Positions 11,941 through 25,900 of a DNA stretch of 64,000 nucleotides are shown here, one piece after another. Position numbers and translations under genes: made by a program. The notes below the pieces were generated by a model. The model was not told where the DNA came from. It saw nothing but the letters and a program-made list of their open reading frames with translations, and made no database searches. Numbering within the stretch: position 1 is the stretch's first letter; each line of letters opens with the position of its first letter. This DNA is from Ciona savignyi (Eukaryota > Chordata > Ascidiacea > Phlebobranchia > Cionidae), in assembly GCA_000149265.1 (NCBI GenBank), contig CH003313.1, positions 1,817,627 to 1,881,626 on the forward strand, read 5' to 3'.

Positions 11941-12244
11941 ATATAACTAAAAAATGAGTAAATTTGCAATTGCACTGATACTGAAAAATGAGTTAATAAC
12001 GTTTTAAGCTCATGGCAAGTTAGAAGGGCTTTTATACTTGCAGCGGTTCGTTTGACAAATCAATGGTGCGTACGATAAATCACTGGTGCATGCATCAGAT
12101 TGCCCCTGTCGGAATCCCACACGTATTTATAATTGTGGCGCTGTATATTTTAACTATTAATTCGCAGTCCATGTGTTCATATTTTGTGCATGGGAAGTTA
12201 CGATTAGTTTCCTGTTTTTGGCAGCTCAGTCGATGAATCGTCTC

Positions 12245-12530
12245 CGGCCCGTTAGTCTAGCGTCGCCTTTCAATCAAAAGGTTGTAGATGCGAAACTGGT
12301 CGCTAGCTAGTCGGTTGTGTCCTTGGGCAAGGCACTTTACCGACATTGCCTGTACCCAGCGGATTAATGGGTTCTACCAAATTAAAGGAACGTGTTCATA
12401 CACAACACACTGCAATATATCCGGCAACCTGACGGTGGGCGCGAGGTAGGCTAATCTGACGATTGCCCGTGTGTTAACCCCCTTGGTTTTCCCATTCACG
12501 GGGATAAACATGAATATCCTATTCTATTCT
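12245..12530 (+). mobile_element. SINE-1 copy
   Basis: Well-preserved copy running from GGCCCGTTAGTCTAG to a TATCCTATTCTATTC tail. Confidence 0.88.
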
Positions 12531-13156
12531 TTCCCGCGAGTTCTGTTTAACACATGTCAAGCCTCTTGTACAAACATGTGTTTCCGGTTATAATTATTAT
12601 ATAAGCCGTGTACGATAGGCTACCATATTATCAGAGAGCACTCGGTGGGCCTCACTTGGCCTAGCCGCTCTCTTAAGCTTTAACCTACCTACCCAAGCTA
12701 TGCCACTGTGTACAGTGCTTTAACTGGCTGCAGGCTGCGTGATAACCCAATAAAATACCTGACCTCTGTGTAATATAAACGTGATGCCAATTTTCCCAAT
12801 CCTATAATAAAAATTTGTATACAAATTTATCCCATCGTATAAAAGTATAAGGTGACCAATCGACCAATGTTCACATCAGGGTCCTTTCAGACACAATATC
12901 TTGTCGATTTTCAATTGATTGCTGTTTGTCGTCATATATTGCGTTACTAAATCAAACATAACCGCTATTGTTTTTTTTTAAATAATAGGCCTACTGTAAT
13001 AGCTTAATAGGGACAATTTTCTCGATCTCATCAAATGACAATTTTCTCGATATCATTACGCTTATAGGCAAGAATGCCACCTGATTGGTCTTTCCTGATG
13101 CTCGATTTCGTCATATTGGTTTATTTAAAAATTGACGTCTCAGCGTTTGATCATAC

Positions 13157-13256
13157 CATCGATTAGCTTGGTAAGTTAGTGCGTCGCCTTTCAGTCAAAG
13201 GGTTGCAGTTTCGAAACTCATCACTAGCTGTTAGTCGGCTGTGTCCTTCGCATTAA
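13157..13256 (+). mobile_element. SINE-1 head fragment
   Basis: Only the tRNA-like head and the start of the central domain (GTCGGCTGTGTCCTTCG) remain. Repeat R follows immediately. Confidence 0.7.
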
Positions 13257-13269
13257 GTGTATATATAAG

Positions 13270-13650
13270 CACGCCGGAACTGACGAGTGGCCCTCTCTAA
13301 ATTATGTCATTTAAATAAGAGTTTTGCTGAGTAACAATGGTGGTTCTTCCCCAATTTTTGTACGGTTGGAAGCAGCATGTACAGCATATACTGGGCTTCC
13401 CGCGGCGATGTTCTCGTTTAGCTGTAAAGTTTTGTAATAGCGAAGCAGTGCTTCTGGATATAAAGGTGTTGACTGTGCATCTCCTAGCTGTTTGTTAGAA
13501 AAAGTACCCGATGTACAAAGGGATAATATTTTAAAACTTTTTAAGTAAAAAGTTAGAGGGTTTGGTTTTAGGTTGCAGATTCAAGCTTTAAACCTAAATT
13601 GTAAAAAAAACTTACGACTTCTTACGACAGGATTTTTAGTAGCAGCCTTT
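13270..13650 (+). repeat. Unclassified dispersed repeat R, copy 1
   Basis: Aligns by eye with the reverse complement of 36985-37380. Shared blocks include GAGTAACAATGGTGG, TTCTCGTTTAGCTGTAAAG, GCAGTGCTTCTGG and AAAGGTGTTGA. I see no long open frame and no clear terminal repeats, so the class is unknown. Confidence 0.65.
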
Positions 13651-13721
13651 TTGTGAGGTTAGTTTACATTGGAAAGATAGGATGAATAATTATTTGAACG
13701 CCTCGTTAACGGCGACCCAAT

Positions 13722-13727
13722 TTTATT
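13722..13727 (-). terminator. Candidate polyadenylation signal of the fibrinogen-like gene
   Basis: AATAAA on the minus strand about 270 bases after the stop codon at 13994. Position is reasonable, but no other support. Confidence 0.35.
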
Positions 13728-13993
13728 TACAACAAACTCACAACCGTTAATTTACCCCGTCGTATGGGTTAAAACGCGGGTTTCATAAAATAATTAAAAA
13801 TGTATTATTACATACTAAATAGCCGTGGTCAGGCTATTAAAGTTTGGTAGTTCTACTACAATTGAACGGGAGCGTCAGCTGCGCGTTACATCGGACGAAT
13901 GGTCAAACAGTCATAATTACACAAACTATCAAACAAGAATAAAGTTATACAAAAAATTCGTTTAGTAAGAGGTCTTAATTTTCTTGACATAAA

Positions 13994-16900
13994 TTAATTC
14001 TCGTTAGAAACGGCACTGGTGCCCTTTAGCATCATCATGGTCGCCTTCAGTGAATAGTTGGGCTCATCGTGCCAAGTGTTCCACTGAATACCAAGGCATC
14101 CTTCGTCGTTGCAGCTCCCAAAGTCGTCGAACGAAATGTATCTTCCGTTCAAGTTCGAATCAGTACATGCACGGTACCACCAACCGGCGCTATGGCGCTC
14201 CGCACAATTCTCAAATGCTAATGGGATGAAAAATGTTTAACTAATATATACATATAACAATTCTATATGAAAACGGTATTGGTGACAGCCCATCGAAGGA
14301 TAGGATAGGAAAATATACACAGCCATTGTCCTTTAATCCGCTGGGTTTATGCAATGTCCGTTAAGTGCCTTGCCCAAGAACACAACCAACTAGCTAGCGA
14401 CCAGTTTTAAACATGGAAGCTTTTGGCTGAAAGGCAAACTACTAACCCATCAGACTAAGCGGTCGTGCAAGTTGGGGTAAACGTGTGTGTATCTACACCT
14501 GCATTTAGCTTTAGTAATGTGTTAAGTGAATCCGCAACATGAAGTTTAATCAATCGGGGCCAGGGGATAAACATGAATATCCCATCCTATCCTTATATCA
14601 TGTGGTATTTAAAAAAATGTAATAATGTCAACTTTTCGGCGAACGTGTGTATTCCTGTCTTGTACCGGTATTTATGAATTCAAACAAAATAACGTAATTA
14701 ATTACCACGGCCTTCATACATGCAGGGTCGGCAACTGTCATTGTCCAGGTCAGGTGTTCCAAACCGAGCAAGATACAAGTTCCTCGATCCATCTTCGGGA
14801 GTTCCCCTTAATCCATCGCCCGCTGTGCCTGTGTACGTTCCGAATCTGAAACAGCGAAAAAATACCAAGGTGAAAATATTTCGTATTATGTTTATATATA
14901 ATATATTTATTTAATCGTCTAGCTAGAAGATATGCACTCAAATTTGGCTGGGTTAGCGGGAAAATAATTCCCGAATGATAAATTTGACTGGCAGATTTAA
15001 ATAGTTAAGATTGCTCTGTTATTTACATGTTTGTTTAGCATAGCGGGATCGTTACAGCACTAATAGATGACATAAGGCCAAAACCATTTTATCAGATGAC
15101 GGTGGGCACGAGTTTTGCCGACGAAGATGAGTTGTATTATTCACTATAGACCTGACATGGGCAAACCACAGCCCGCAGGCCAAATTCGGCCATTCGATTG
15201 TTATCGACATGTTGCAATACTAAATAGCGATATCATATCCTGATCAAATGCACGTAACCATCAATTTCGCAGGCGGCGAGAAAAAAGTAGAAAATGCGGA
15301 CCAAATCAATGTGGGTCATTTTTTTCTAGGCACCCGTAAGAATGCCTTACCTTATGCTGTAGTAATCCCTTGAACTACTGACCCGAAAACCGTCATACTC
15401 TGCATACGCGCGGTTTCCTGACCAGTCCAGCATTACAATGTGTAGTCTGAATGTGTCCTGGTTTGTCAACTGGTGAATGTGCTCGTTGCCGAGCCAAAAT
15501 TCTTCACTTGGATCACCAAAACCTGATATGATTTGGTTAAAATGAAACATTCCATGACTTCCACAAATACTCCAGCAAAAATGACTTATATTTTCCTATG
15601 TTCGCAAGCAGGGCTCCTCTTTCTATTTCAACAATCGCATTTGAATAAATTGTGTGACCAGCAGGCAATTTTAGTACCATCATGTTATATCTTAATGCAT
15701 CTTATTTTCTTAATTTGATTGACGTTTCTTACCCAATGAAGCCTATCTCATATTCAAAACAAAACTTAAAATCTATTGGGTATTAATTATTTATACGACA
15801 ACCCTGTAAACAATGAAATTGATATCAATGCCAGGCCGTAAAACGTATTGGGTGGTATTAATGCTTCGCAAAAAGGAAAAAAACTGTTGTAGTATGTTGA
15901 TTTGAAGATAGATAATTGATCGTAGTATATCATTCCTTGTAAGAGCGAGAGAGACGTGTGCTGCATATCAGCTATTCGAGATCGAGAATTTTGGTGTAAA
16001 AATCACTGTTTAACATTTTACTGCCATTAAACACTTTTAGGGAATGTATTTAATTCCTTATAATAATATATTTAATAATTGGATCTCTGATATGAATCCG
16101 GACTAAGTCAATTTGAAAGAACATCTTGCAGGGAGAAATAGGATAGGATAGGATAGGATATTCATGTTTATCCCCGTGAATGGAAAACCAAGCAGCGTTC
16201 ACACACGGGTAAACGACCCATATGTTATTCGAAAATAATCATCCTATCCATTCCTACTTGAGAACCTATATAGATACCACGTTTGTACTTCACAAACCAA
16301 AACATACACGCCTTTTAGTAACCTACAAGCAAAAACATAAGGATAAATAACACTGATACTTTGTATTTATTCATGGCCTAACAATAAAAAAAGAATATAG
16401 ACCTACCCAGAGCATAGTCGTTCCAATCCCGATTGAAATCAACGCTTCCGTCTCGTCGCCTTTGTATGACGGTCCACCCTCCTCCATAGTAGTTTTGCTC
16501 ACAGAAAACGTCGAACGTTTCTCTCGACTGCCAAGGTCGAATACGGTAAACACCTGATTCAGTGTAACCCATATTGTACAGTTCCTGGCAATCTGTGATG
16601 CAAATGAACCGACCGATTAGCTTAATGGATTAGACTTTCAGCCAAGAGATTTAAGATTCGAAACTGGACGCTAGCGAGTCGGTTATGTCCTTGGACAAGG
16701 CACTTAACAGACATTGCCTGAACCCAGCAGATTAATGCGTTCTACTAAATTGAGAGAACGTGTATAAAGTATATATAACATACTGCAATAGCTCCAGTAA
16801 TCCGACAGTGGGCGCGAGGTGATCTGACGATTTCCCGTCTGTTAACCCCCTTGTTATTTCCATATTCACGGGTATAAACATGAAAATCCTATCCTAAATA

Positions 16901-19900
16901 CTAATTAAAACTACGAAATATCTACAAAATTATTCATAAACAAAGTTAACTTTAATGTAAGCATACTTTTCTCTGTTTCAACGCAATTATGTATCTTTCA
17001 GTTTTACAAACAAAATTAAATATACATGAAGCAGCATTTTGTCCATCGTTGTTAGACAGACACACACCTGTACCTTTACGTACAGTACAGAAAATTCCCC
17101 GTAGGGTGAACTCCCCAAATTTGTTGTTCAAGATACTAACCAAGCTAAGTGAAAGGAAAAAAATGTTTGTTCAAGACGTTTAGTGTTCAAAATTTGTTGT
17201 TCAGGAGAATTACCAAAGGTTAAATACTAAATCTTGAATTGTTCACAAGGGCCTACAGCGTAATAATTAAACTAAAAAACAAACTTGAAACTTTAAATTG
17301 GCAAACTGTAAAAAATCTAGCAGTTTGTTTTGAAAAAAGACTAGCAGTTTGTTTTGAAGAAACCGAATCGCAAATATCGTTTTCAAGTCCACCACAGTAA
17401 GTACGAGTTATTCGTTGCTCAAGTATCATGCCAATTTATTGCTAAGATTGGGTTGTTAAAAGTTAGTTATACGTTTGTAATTAAAATCGGCCCAAAGCTA
17501 CATTCAAAATGCCAATTAGTAATTTTGTATGTGACCGTGTCAATTTGAACTTAAATTTCGTCCTATAGTTTTGTTGTCAAAGTTCTAGTTAGAGGATGTA
17601 TGGTCAGCGCGCAGTCGTAGGTTAAACATCAAGTAAAAGGGTTACTAATTTCTGTAGAATATATAGGCTATCGCTCCATAATTTGAAATAACATAAAACA
17701 CATATAAAACAAACACACAAACCAACACAAAGTCAATTGGTATTTACTAGTTGGACAAAACAACTACCAACCCGTTGTTTGCAATCAGAGGTATAAAACA
17801 ATTTCAACTCAACATGTTTACTTATGTTCCAGGCAGTGATGTGGTTTTACCTATTTGGAATGTGACTTTTACGACTTTATTAAAGAACTTATTTACACAC
17901 AAATGGCCATTTACGCAATCGTTGAATACATAATTCTGATTTCAGTAGAACCCGCGGAGCCGTCTGACCGAAAGCTAAATCAAATCGTGTAAAGTTACTA
18001 TTTGCCTACCTATAGCGCTACTTGAGCTACGTGTAGATGTCGGGTAGTTAAAGGACTTACTCAAGGAATTGCGCTGTATGATCTCCTAAAATAACCAAGT
18101 ACATTATTTTGCGTGTGTGACTGCAAAATGACCAAGTGAAATAAGCATAGTATTTGCAGGATGATTACTATCTTGTGGTATCGACTTTTGCTGCATTTCT
18201 GAGATTTCAAATGCACGAACGCATTAATAAGGCTAAAATTAGAATTGGCATAAATGGAAATTTTAGGTGAGTAAAACAAAGTAAGTTTTGCATTATTCAG
18301 GTCAGAGCCAGCCGCGTGAAGTAGGCATGGTTATTCACTATTGCTGCATTTTAAGTTGTTTCACTATTGCTATTAAATACCTCGGTGATTTCTAATTGGA
18401 AAAAACGAAGTCATTTTCGAATAGTTGATGAATAATTTATACGGAAGTGGTTGTTGGCATCTGCTGCTTCAATTAGTAAAGGAATTTTACACTATTCCCG
18501 AAAGCAGACATCGCGGAGGCACGTGTATACCTATTTTAGTTCGAATTTCGTTGTTTTCTGTCTATACGGGCTAAAAATAGCGCCGGAGAATGCACTAATG
18601 AGTTAGCGTGTAATGCTGTTTTGAACGTATGCTACTTAATTGGCGTGCTTTAATATTATGCTTACATTTCTTTAAATTTTTAAATTTTAAAAGTGGTTTT
18701 CTTGGTAAAAAAAACACTAACGTGCCATTTGGTCCACATAATGTTAAGCTTGAGTTGGATGAGCAAGCAAGTGTGTTTAGAACTTGGTTTTCACGTGAAA
18801 TATTTTGTCAGCCAGACGAACCGACATGCAATTACACCATTATATCTTCAGCATGCATTATTAAAACACCACTGAGGCTTTCAGACACATGTTTATATTT
18901 TTGAATGACAGTAAAGATATATGTACCAGATACAAGCAACAAAATATACAGAAGCCGTACGTGACCCGAATTTTACAAGAAGGAAATATAGGAAGTTACT
19001 GCAGACTAAACGCAACTGTGTCGACCAATGGATCACGCATAAAATAAGTACTGAAATTTTAATCGAAAAACCTGCGGATATGGAGTTCAAATAAATTGGA
19101 ATTCAAGATATTTTTAGTTCCTTTGTGCGCCGAAAAGCGAGATTTCAGCCTGTCTAAGTATACGCCTAGTTCTTGGGAATTTAGCCAGTACGAAAAAGTA
19201 AATTGCGGTACTTACATGTAGCTATTTTTTGGAATGAAACTTTAGTTTATTATCAGTTGCCTTATATAATAATTTATTGCCGCTATATAATAGCTTTGTA
19301 TATGTTCATCAATTATGTTGTATCATGACTCAGTAGCGTCTGCAAAAATGCATTGGGTAACTGGGAAGAGTGACTGGGAATCAAGCATGATTTTGACAGC
19401 GCTAGTTACATTAGTCATGTTTAATATTTTTATAAATTTACACTTTCAATATAACTTCTGCAACCTACTGCGCGGTACTAATGTTTTTACCTTAAAAGAT
19501 ATTTAAAACCTTAATTTATAAACATGGTTTTCATTATCAGTTGTATGACGGATCCTTGCAAAACCCTGCATCTATCCGAACTAGTAATCAAATACAGATT
19601 ATAATTCAAAACTACACTCTGTTCAGGTGGACATCGGTTAGTCCGTTTTTAACCATTTTTCATCGAATGTTATAATTAACAGATTTGCATAAACAGCGGA
19701 AAGTGATAACAAGTAACAGGTAATACATCTTAAAGTGGCATAAAACCGGACTTTATAATTAAATTAATTATGGTGATTATTCATCAACGGGAGATTATCG
19801 ATCACCAGGCCGGCGTTGAGGTAAGAATTAATAACGAATCGGTCGATTGGCGCCTGAGTGGTGCTAAGTTTTTCTTGATTGAAAATTACATTTTACCACC

Positions 19901-22900
19901 GCCCGTGCATATGGTACAATGCGTTGTCCTGCTTGTCTTCAATAGTGCGTTGATTACGATAGGTACATTTACAAAATTGGGTACTGGTAGCCTGTTTCTG
20001 TCCAAAACAGATTTATTTCCGCACAAAAGATTTAGAGCTGAACTTTTTTCCGTTGTGTAAAATTTAGCGTTCGTCAGTCGAGGTTGCCATAATTGATATT
20101 TTTATATACTACTTCCCTCTAATTCTAGCATTTTCAAATTATATTGAGAGCTCAGTACAGGTCATTAAGTGTAATATCGGAGACCACAGATGGACAGTTT
20201 TAGTGCAGCCATGAAGTTTTAAAGTTTTAATAAAGCTGTTTGAATACATAAAATGTTCATTTGTGGCCAAATGGTTTACGCGATGGATACATATACCACT
20301 GACAAAAACGGTTTTAGTGACGATCCCTTCACGGGTTTTAAACTCGGCTCGGTTAAAAACAAACATACATCGCTTATTTTACAACACCGTTGCTGCAACC
20401 AAAGCTGCACGAATATGTGTTTTTTTGACAAGTCTACCGGACGATCAAAACCTAAAGTAAAAAATACAGCTGTACGATGTACAATGGTACACATGACCTG
20501 CGTCTGCCAGCACGTGTTAAAGTGCAAGAATTTGAAATTCACCCGCCAATATTTGTTTTGATAACGTTTACAAGCCACAAAAGGTTGACTAGAGTTTAAT
20601 CAAGACCATATTAAACCTAAGTGAAATTGCTTATTTAAACAAAACAGAAAAAATCAGGATATCACCTTTTTGACGATGCAACTTCTTTGCTTATATTGAA
20701 ATTCTTACATAAAACCACTTCTAAAATAAGTGCATGCACAACAAAATAATAAACTATCACATTAAAAATATGAACTTAAAGCGATATTAAAATTGTTACA
20801 GAACGGCATTTAACGATCAAGAACTTCTGAAAAAAGGTATCGCTTCTGTGGTGGTCAATTTAAAAAAGCGAAATCCACATACAACATGGCAAGAAAATCA
20901 ACACACCTTGGATTAAATACTAACAGCCATTTTCCTTATGCACGCATAAATGCAGTTGGGACGCCAGTATTTACCCTGATAGACACTGCAGTATCGATTA
21001 CTAGGATGTCAACCGAATTTCATTCACGCAATAAATATGGAGTTGTATTCATATGTAACGAGAACAGGCATTTGTAGGTGCTGGTGACCATAAAAAAATA
21101 TGGCTAGCACTTCGAAGACCACAGTTGCGGTTACTTAAACAAACATGGGCTTATAAGTATAAGTCGTAAATATGTTAATATAGTACGCTGTTTTGGTATA
21201 AATTTCTAACACGAAAATTATTTAATCGTTGACTAATGGATTTTTATACTGCCACCCTTTAACACAAGAATTTCACCCATGCAAATTTCTAAAAGCTCTG
21301 TACAGAATATTGATTTCCATTTGTCCATATGTATTACTATGCTTGTCACAGTCGACATGCGCATTGCCAGGCGTGCCAACATATCGCAATTTGCAAGATT
21401 TATATTCCATTTTGTTTATTTCAATTTACATAACTATTTTCTTAAAAACACTTTAATTTTTAGCGAAAATATGTTCAAAGCGATATTACGCAAATATGTT
21501 TTGTTACGTTTTTATATGCATTGACAACTGTAGCTGAAAATTTTGTTCGTTTAAAATAATGGAAGGTTAATCCAGTTAAATTTGATCAGGTTACCTCGCG
21601 TCCGACGGTTGAATGCTCGCGCTTTATCAAGCGAAAAATGTTGTCTAAAAATCATCAGCGCTTTGCTTCGGTTTGACCTCTTCGATTACATCGTATTGTT
21701 CCAATCTTGGTGCGTGTGTTAATTACTTCACGATGGCCGTGTGACCAACGCTGATAATTACCTGTCGCCTTTATCTTTCCCGACTTTACCGCCTATTTGC
21801 TTTTATTAGATCGTTGTAGTATGTTTTAATATTGTTGTGTTTTCATGCTACATACGTTCTATACAAGCATTTTAAACATAACGCTGCGAGCTGACTACAA
21901 GTTATCGAGAACCCCAAGTGTAACATTAAAACCCATTTAAATACTATAATAACGTCCTGTAAAAATATGATAACGGTAAAGTCGTTCTGACTAATAATTG
22001 TGCGGAATATTATAAAACGAAAATATAAAACCACGTGAATTTATACTTAACCTTATGCCCACAACGGTGTTGTGGTTAAAACCACGGAAATGTAGACTAT
22101 TTACTAAACATTAAACCATTATAACCGGATTTGGGGATTTTGAAAGAGTTTTAGCTATTTTATTTTTCCATTTACGCATTCAATGTATTAAGTTTCGCCA
22201 CGGATTGTTTTATTTTGACGAATAATTGTAACACAGCATTCTTACTGGTTCTCACGTAAACTGTCCAATTACCACTAATAGTGATCTGTATTACTTAATA
22301 AAATATATGATTCAAAAAAATCAAATTAAAATTATATGTATTTGAAATATAGGAGTTAACTATTTCGCAAAGAAGGCTATACTTAATAAATCTCTTTCTG
22401 TACGGATCGCACAAACAATCGACATATTATTAGTTGATGATCTGACAGTTATAGCATGTGTCTTGCGTGTTTACTGTAAACTTTTAAAATGTCAAGTGCA
22501 GTAATAAAACTAGTAATCAAAATACTTAAACACACACTGTACTATAACACACACGAATTGAACACAAACCCCAGCCGAAGAGCTGAAAATTATTATACGT
22601 ATTCCAGTAAACCACATAATTGTTAGCAAATTCATTATGATACACTCATCACCTTTACAATTGAGTCATGTTCGCCCAGTTGGAAAGTTGTCATAATATT
22701 ATAGAATAAATTATACTGGCAAAATGCATTAAACTTGGTAAGGGTGAGTTTCATTCTGTGTTTTTAGCATGAAGTGTCGACTCTTACGTCAGAACAAGTT
22801 TTAATCATTCGAGTTTAGCATACTTACGGGCAGAGTTACGTCATTATACCCGCTGAACCGACGCGCTCGTGACCACAACACTCCGAATGGCTGTGACCCG

Positions 22901-25900
22901 ACACCGAGGTTGTGCTAGGAAGGCAAGTGGAAGTTCATTAGTTGCTCTATAACAAGCCTTCGCGTTAACCTCAGTATGGAAATCGGCGATACTATGTAAA
23001 TTTTATTAGCACTTTGTTTATTTTGCCTTGTTTAATACTTTGGATTAATTCGGATAATTTTAGCTTTTAAAATAATGATTTTTAGTGAGATTTTCCTTGT
23101 TTCAAATCGTTTGTTTAATAGTTTTAATTCGTATTTTTTAAGAAAACAATCCGTATCTGTGCTTACGTCACAATAACACAGCGTCGTCAACAATCGGAAA
23201 ACGCGATGATAGAGGGAATTGGCGAAACAGGAAGTATCGTCATTGCTGGCTTCCTACCAACGCCGCAACATACAACATACCGTGTATAACTCGTGCGACC
23301 CAGCGTTAAACAGTGGCTGTTTTGAGTTAGTTCATATAGTAACTCAGTCTTATACTTTAAAAACCCATGCAGATTTGAATTAGCGAGAGTTACAGTTAAT
23401 ATGTTCGTCTTGTAGAAGCGAGGTTAAAGAGTTAAAGCCACCTACGTGTTTATCATCATACAGCTGGGTAAACGAAATCGAAGTCGAATTTATTTTTATT
23501 TGTAAAAGCAGCATTCTTACGCGCAGTAGGGATATTGAACTATATATGAAAACTGGCAGCATTAAAAAACTTGTCACCAATGACCTGTTCTTGTAATCCC
23601 CAAACCAAAGGCGAGCACAAGATATTCTAACAATAACCAGGTATTGTTAAAGGGGTTACCGGTTTCCCACTCACGAGGACAAAAACAATTGTCCATGTAC
23701 TGGAGAAATGAGAATTTAGGTAATTTTGAAGTCGCTTATCCCTGCTCGGCTGTGCAGTGCAATGAGCTTGTTATATTGTTTTGCGCTTCGTTACTCTTCG
23801 ATCTGACTGTTATGATCTCAGCTGCTTACGACACCAGCTGTTTTAACCCGGAATTCCTATTAAAACGTCCGCAAATAGCACGCGCTTAGAGCGCACGGGA
23901 GAATCTTTCGTTAATTAACATTTTATATTGTTTATGCGTATTTACACCATATTTAATATTGCTAGAGTTCCGAATCCTTTTCTCGTTACTTTTAATATAG
24001 AATGTGCAGTATATACGACAACCCCCGCCACATTTCTCCAACGATGAAAAAAAATCGAATTAAAGTTTTTGATTGCGCGACCAAAAAAATTCAACGCACA
24101 TATTAAGGATCCCTTATAAACTACATCGTTTATAGGCTATAAACCGCCCACAACGGTGTTATCCGGTTTTAGGCTTATGGCCCATTATTGGAAAGATAAA
24201 TAGTTTGCGGCATCCAATGCTGTAGCTTAGCCCTACGGCTTATAGCCAACCGAAGGATATGGTATTGATATGGGTCCGTCTGCACAAAATGTTCCGACAA
24301 TGAGGTATTAACGAAATGATGAAAGGCGTTTAGACGAAAAGTCGAGCAAAACAGTTTCTTATTACAGCACCGATTACAATTTCTACACTTATCCACGGTT
24401 CTTCCGAGTAATATAATTAATGTCCGACACGCACAAAGGAAAAGTTCAGTACCGATGAAACACAAGGTCACGACATAGACCAGAACACTCTTATTACAGG
24501 TTAAGTAAATTGTTAATCGTTATGAAAAGGTCTAAATTATGGTGTATGTGTGATGATCAGACCGTAAGGACTTCATATTTTATCTACCATTTATATAGTA
24601 TATTTAAAATTTATTTAAGATAATTATTTAAAATTTAGGCATTTCGAAAGACAGATCGTTTTATAAATCTATTTGAAAAATAAAAACATTGCATAATATA
24701 GACCTGTTATATAATATGAATAATGCGTGTAAAATCTAATCAATGTTTAACGATCAATAATTAATTTAATGAAAAATAATAAACCCAGAATAAGACACTT
24801 CATTTTAGATAATTCAGAATGAAATTTGATCATATTTTTAAAAAATTCCTAAATATTTGAGAACATATTACAGTTAAGCCAATTGTATATTTTAAGGAAC
24901 TAGAATTTACACAATTGTTTTTGTATTAATCAATTAAAAGAGGCTTTTCTTTTTAACAACGCTAAAACTAAGCCACCAAGAGTTTTGGACGGTTTAATAC
25001 ATACAATTAAAACACCATCATTAATTGTTTGAATATAGAAGTTTACATTTTGGTTTTATAACACACGACTTAGCGTAAAATGTGTAAAAATTTTAATTAG
25101 GACGACTTTCTCAAACGGTACGCTGTAGAATTGAGTGATTACATGGTTTAGAAGAGATGCGATTATCTACAGCCGTTGCAATAGGAGAAATGATTGAAAA
25201 TCGTACATATTAGGTCTTGAGTAAATTGAGTAATGGTTTGCGTGCCATACATGCACAAGGCTATGGCTTCCAGAGTTATGTAATATTCAGGTTTATCCTA
25301 CGTGAACTGTGTCTTTGTATATAGTGTTTTAAGTCGCAGCCTTCTGGTTTAGATCGTGACAGCGTGACGCGTTTTGTAAGCAATCATCTTGTTTTTGTTT
25401 ATAGTTAGTGTTCTGAGGTGTACATACACATCCTCTCGATACCGGTAAAATTCCGTATCAAAAACGTACGAATGTTTGAGCTGCTGCGATTGTTATTAAA
25501 CCGGGTGAAAATTCGCATTAGGTAATCAACAACATACGGTCAGAATTAGTAGAAAAACAAAAATGCTGCTTACGCTATAAATAATTTTAACCAAAGGATT
25601 TGCATACAGAATATAAATGATCAGAATGGCAGACATTTGACTTGTGAGTGTGTTAGTAGTAGGTCCTACATGTAACAGTGACATATTGGCTGTATGACTT
25701 GTAAGATGCTTTTGGGAGCGAACTTAATTATTCAACATATCCGTATCTAATTTTCGCAATCTGTCGCCGTTACCCTAGTTGTGTTTTCATAGAGTGATTG
25801 AACCAGGTTTGCTATCTATACAGTTCCGGTTAGAGTAGACAAGACCTTTGGAAATTCTGATAAGGACCAGATAAACATCGATTTTTTGGCGGGAATTGCA

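Larger units (their letters stand above)
11403..13993. other. Intergenic region dominated by repeats
   Basis: Lies between the esterase start and the fibrinogen-like gene's 3' end. It holds SINE-1 copies (11682, 12245, 13157) and a copy of the unclassified repeat R (13270-13650). No coding exon recognised. Confidence 0.5.

Noticed and set aside
12630..12680. Possible microRNA-like hairpin (GAGAGC ... GCTCTC)
   Set aside because: Only six to seven terminal pairs with a poorly paired middle.
16952..17183. Short open frames on both strands near fibrinogen-like exon 8
   Set aside because: Poor composition, no splice-compatible fit to the fibrinogen-like gene, and exon 7 at 32 kb fits better.
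19770..20060. 96-codon open frame in the long intron
   Set aside because: No recognisable motif. Isolated in repeat-poor AT-rich DNA, consistent with chance.
20253..20561. Overlapping open frames of about 100 codons on both strands
   Set aside because: They overlap a decayed SINE-2 copy and have no family signature.
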